From Bradyrhizobium sp. CIAT3101 (GTDB lineage: Bacteria > Pseudomonadota > Alphaproteobacteria > Rhizobiales > Xanthobacteraceae), in NCBI RefSeq assembly GCF_029714945.1, contig NZ_CP121634.1, positions 6,655,001 to 6,719,000 of the forward strand: a DNA stretch of 64,000 bases, read 5' to 3'. Below, one piece after another: positions 61,652-64,000 of this stretch (its first letter is position 1; each line of letters starts with the position of its first letter). The notes below the pieces were generated by a model. That model made no database searches. It saw nothing but the letters and a program-made list of their open reading frames with translations, and was not told the DNA's origin. The position numbers and the translations under genes were made by a program.

Positions 61652-62567
61652 CGTGGCCTCCACTGTGGGGACGGCCGGCATCGGAGACGAGCTCGGGCCC
61701 CGGCCCCGGCGGAATGTGCTGGGTTGCGATCAGGTCGAACAGGCGCGGGTCCTCGAGCCGATAGATCGGCCTGCCCCTCTCGACGCCCTGCTGCATCAGC
61801 TTCTTGTAGCTGTCCTCGTTCAGCACGGCGTCGCTCTTCGCCGTGGACGTGACCCAATCCGGAAATGACAGCGGCGAGATCACGTTGACGTCGAACATCA
61901 TCTCCGGAAAGCCGTCGCCGGAGAAATGCGCCCCCAGGCCCTGGAGCTTACCCTCATTGTCAGCACGCAGGTTCAGCCGCGTCACCATGCCGTTCATGGT
62001 GTAGATCATGCTTCCGAGTTGCGGGATGAAGAACACGTTCATCACGCTCGACGACGTCAGCTGGAAGTTCAGCTCGGCGCCGGCCGGCACCGTCAGTGTG
62101 TTGACGGTGGCGATGCGCTGGTCGGGATAGATGAAGAGCCATTTCCAGTCGAGCGAGACGACCTGGATGCGCACCGGACTGCCCGTGCCGGGCACCGGCG
62201 CTGCGGGATCGAGCTTATGCGAGCCGATCCAGGCGACGCCGCCGAGCAGGATCACGGTCAGCGCGGGGATCGCCCACACCACCATCTCGACGCGTCCGGA
62301 ATAGACGAAGTCGGGCTGAAAGCGCGCCTTCGGATTGGACGCGCGAAACCAGAACGCAAAAGCCAGGATCGCGAAAATGGTTGGCACCACGATCGCGAGC
62401 ATGATGACGACGGAATCGACCAGGATGGTGCTGTTGGCGGCAGCCACCGGCCCTTGTGGATCGAGCAGATTCATCGGCAAGCCACTGGCGATTGGGAGAC
62501 CCCGAGGGGAAGCTAACGCGAAAAACTCCCCCGCCGCAAACGCAGTTGCGTGAAGAGGGTTCCGCAC
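61641..62567 (-). CDS. cyoA: Cytochrome o ubiquinol oxidase subunit II
   Basis: 308 residues if read from GTG 62567. The core is clear CyoA: NLLDPQGPVAAANSTILVDS, two membrane helices, then the cupredoxin-like domain with VSLDWKWLFIYPDQRIATVN and no CuA ligands, as expected of a quinol oxidase. CyoA is normally a lipoprotein with Cys shortly before the DPQG segment. Here that place reads ASGLPMNLLDP, with no Cys. Either the start is really ATG 62474, leaving no leader, or the lipid anchor has been lost. Neither start has a good ribosome-binding site. First gene of cyoABCD. Confidence 0.92.
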   Translation of the reverse strand: MRNPLHATAFAAGEFFALASPRGLPIASGLPMNLLDPQGPVAAANSTILVDSVVIMLAIVVPTIFAILAFAFWFRASNPKARFQPDFVYSGRVEMVVWAIPALTVILLGGVAWIGSHKLDPAAPVPGTGSPVRIQVVSLDWKWLFIYPDQRIATVNTLTVPAGAELNFQLTSSSVMNVFFIPQLGSMIYTMNGMVTRLNLRADNEGKLQGLGAHFSGDGFPEMMFDVNVISPLSFPDWVTSTAKSDAVLNEDSYKKLMQQGVERGRPIYRLEDPRLFDLIATQHIPPGPGPELVSDAGRPHSGGHDAR

Positions 62568-62706
62568 CGTCGTCGCTCAATCGCGGCTCATCTCGCCCGG
62601 CGGCATGCAATTCCGTGCGATGTCAATGACATCGGCGCGGGACGGCCGGCCTTCTCACCTCTGCGGTCCATTGCTAGTTTGCACGAAAATATCGGGATGA
62701 AACGAC

Positions 62707-63519
62707 ATGCAGGGCCCTGAGGACGATGCCGGCCTCGCCGGCAAGGTGGCGCTGATCAGTGGCGGCGGGGCCGCTGGCGACGGCATCGGCAACGGCCGCG
62801 CTGCAGCAATTCTGCTCGCCCGCGCCGGTGCAAAAGTGCTGGTGGCCGATCGCGACCTCAAGCTCGCCGAGCGCTCCGTCGAGATGATCACGGCGGAAGG
62901 CGGTACGGCCGCGGCCCATGGCGGCGACGTCACCAGCGAAGCCGATTGCAAGGCGCTGGTCGAAGCCGCGCTCGACCGCTGGGGCCGGCTCGATTTCCTC
63001 GACAACAATGTCGGCATCGGCAGCCGCGGCAGCGTCGTCGACGAGGCGCCCGAGCAATACCGCCGCGTCATGCAGGTCAATGTCGAAACCATGTTCCTGC
63101 TCTCGAAGCACGCGATCCCCGCCATGATCAAGACCGCCAAGGGCGGCGCGATCGTCAATATCTCCTCGATCTCGGCGCTGCGCCCGCGCGGGCTCACGAC
63201 CTACACCACTTCGAAGGCTGCCATCATCGGGCTGACGCGCGCCATGGCGGTCGATCACGGCCGCGACAACATCCGCGTCAACTGCATCTGCCCCGGACCG
63301 ATGTACACGCCGATGGTCTATGCCCGCGGCATGAGCGAGCAGGCTCGCGCCAACCGCGCCAGGGCTTCGCTGCTCAAGACCGAAGGCACCGGCTGGGACG
63401 TCGGCCATGCCGTCAAATTCCTGCTCAGCAATTTCGCGCGCTACATCACCGGCCAGGTGCTGGTGGTCGACGGCGGCGTGACGTTGCAAGCGCCCGAACG
63501 CGAGTCACAAGAACACTAG
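62707..63519 (+). CDS. Short-chain dehydrogenase/reductase
   Basis: 270 residues with the full SDR set: a cofactor loop GGGAAGDGIGNGRA, Asp in GGDVTSEADC, NNVGIG in place of NNAG, catalytic Ser in VNISSISALRP and Tyr/Lys in YTTSKAAIIGL. The C-terminus YITGQVLVVDGGVTL is typical. It starts 13 bases... upstream of no other gene but is followed after 13 bases by the carboxymuconolactone decarboxylase-family gene, so they probably form an operon. NAD(P)-dependent alcohol/ketone conversion; substrate unknown. Confidence 0.9.
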   Translation: MQGPEDDAGLAGKVALISGGGAAGDGIGNGRAAAILLARAGAKVLVADRDLKLAERSVEMITAEGGTAAAHGGDVTSEADCKALVEAALDRWGRLDFLDNNVGIGSRGSVVDEAPEQYRRVMQVNVETMFLLSKHAIPAMIKTAKGGAIVNISSISALRPRGLTTYTTSKAAIIGLTRAMAVDHGRDNIRVNCICPGPMYTPMVYARGMSEQARANRARASLLKTEGTGWDVGHAVKFLLSNFARYITGQVLVVDGGVTLQAPERESQEH

Positions 63520-63532
63520 AGGAAACACGGAA

Positions 63533-64000
63533 ATGGCCCGCCTGCCCTATCTCGAAGCCGACCAGGTCGCGCCCGAATATCGCGACATGCTCAAGCGCAA
63601 TACCAATCTGCACAAGCTCTTGGTCAACTCGCCGGAGATGGCGCGCGCCTTCAACGGCGTCGGCGGCTACATCCGCTTCAAGAGCAAGCTCGACCCGCGG
63701 CTGCGGGAGCTTGCGATCCTGCAGGTCGGCTGGATGGAGAAATCGGAATACGAATTCACCCATCACGTGAAGATCGGCAAGGAGTTCGGCGTCACCGACG
63801 AGGACATCGCCGGCCTGATGGCGGAGACCGAGGGCAAACCGTCGAAGCTGGAGCCCTTGGCGAAGGCGATCCTGAAAGGCGCCCGCGAGATGGTGCGCGA
63901 GCTCGCAATGTCGGATGCGACCTTCGCCGAGATCAAGACACATCTCTCAGACGAGCACATGGTCGACCTCGTGCTCACCATCGCCTTCTATTGCGGCGTG
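63533..64000 (+). CDS. Carboxymuconolactone decarboxylase-family protein, 5' part
   Basis: 156 residues are visible and the frame runs off the right edge. The helical fold is shown by LDPRLRELAILQVGWMEKSEYEFTHH-like residues (RLRELAILQVG, then EYEFTHHVKIGKEFGV) and LSDEHMVDLVLTIAFYCG. The CxxC pair of AhpD peroxidases is absent, so a peroxidase role is unlikely; family members of this kind often sit in aromatic or steroid-like degradation clusters. GAGGAAA precedes the ATG. It follows the SDR gene after 13 bases and is likely co-transcribed. Confidence 0.85.
   Translation, partial: MARLPYLEADQVAPEYRDMLKRNTNLHKLLVNSPEMARAFNGVGGYIRFKSKLDPRLRELAILQVGWMEKSEYEFTHHVKIGKEFGVTDEDIAGLMAETEGKPSKLEPLAKAILKGAREMVRELAMSDATFAEIKTHLSDEHMVDLVLTIAFYCGV

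Noticed and set aside
1..64000. CRISPR arrays, tRNA or rRNA genes, transposases and phage genes
   Set aside because: No regularly spaced repeats, cloverleaf sequences, ribosomal RNA sequence or transposase/integrase motifs were recognised. A compact tRNA could still have been overlooked by eye.

Overview
The window is a GC-rich, gene-dense chromosomal segment from an alphaproteobacterium. Bradyrhizobium or a close relative fits best. The support is a FixK/FNR-type regulator at the left edge, a TRAP carboxylate importer, a cyoABCD quinol oxidase, sox genes, a suhB/MmgR-like small RNA, and several intergenic palindromes that I recall as typical of bradyrhizobial genomes. I saw no tRNA, rRNA, CRISPR array, transposase or phage gene.

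Layout. 1-7.7 kb: the 3' end of a FixK-like regulator; a leftward run of ABC exporter, amylo-1,6-glucosidase-like hydrolase, PRC-barrel protein and MFS transporter; a divergent GT4 glycosyltransferase. 7.9-15.4 kb (leftward): SdsA1-like alkylsulfatase, a diguanylate cyclase lacking the inhibitory-site Arg, a TRAP system (DctP plus a fused DctQM permease) and trans-aconitate methyltransferase. 15.5-22 kb: an SDR protein lacking the catalytic Tyr, two AraC-type regulators, and a rightward set of Tat-like alpha/beta hydrolase, NDH-2-like flavoprotein and metallo-beta-lactamase-fold hydrolase. 22-31.7 kb: a 966-residue autotransporter, an M20 amidohydrolase broken by one TGA, an isocitrate/isopropylmalate dehydrogenase-family enzyme divergent from a DHA2 transporter, and a membrane-anchored phospholipase-A2-like gene that an in-frame TAG splits from its apparent C-terminal part.

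31.8-43 kb: a B12-binding radical SAM enzyme of the hopanoid-methylase type. Then comes a tightly packed rightward operon: a [2Fe-2S] subunit and molybdopterin subunit of a xanthine-dehydrogenase-family hydroxylase, an FccB/SoxF flavoprotein, SoxX, SoxY, SoxZ and SoxA. It has no soxB or soxCD, and its SoxY lacks the GGCGG tail. A sugar-type ABC importer without an ATPase gene follows. 43-57.5 kb: S9 peptidase; an AzgA-like permease with a biuret-hydrolase-like isochorismatase-family enzyme; a hot-dog-fold protein divergent from a 1158-residue indolepyruvate ferredoxin oxidoreductase; a KstD-like flavoprotein; an HtrA-like protease; a GMC oxidoreductase with a small partner. 57.6-64 kb: secreted thermonuclease-like protein, sRNA, cyoABCD, an SDR and a carboxymuconolactone decarboxylase-family gene cut by the right edge.

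Working together: the strongest functional unit is the Mo-hydroxylase/FccB/SoxXYZA operon, in which electrons from an unknown substrate or a SoxYZ-bound sulfur group could reach c-type cytochromes. The cyo operon is a terminal quinol oxidase. Most of the rest is transport and catabolism of organic acids, sugars, sulfate esters and nitrogen compounds. Start codons were reassigned in many genes using ribosome-binding sites; several are GTG or TTG.
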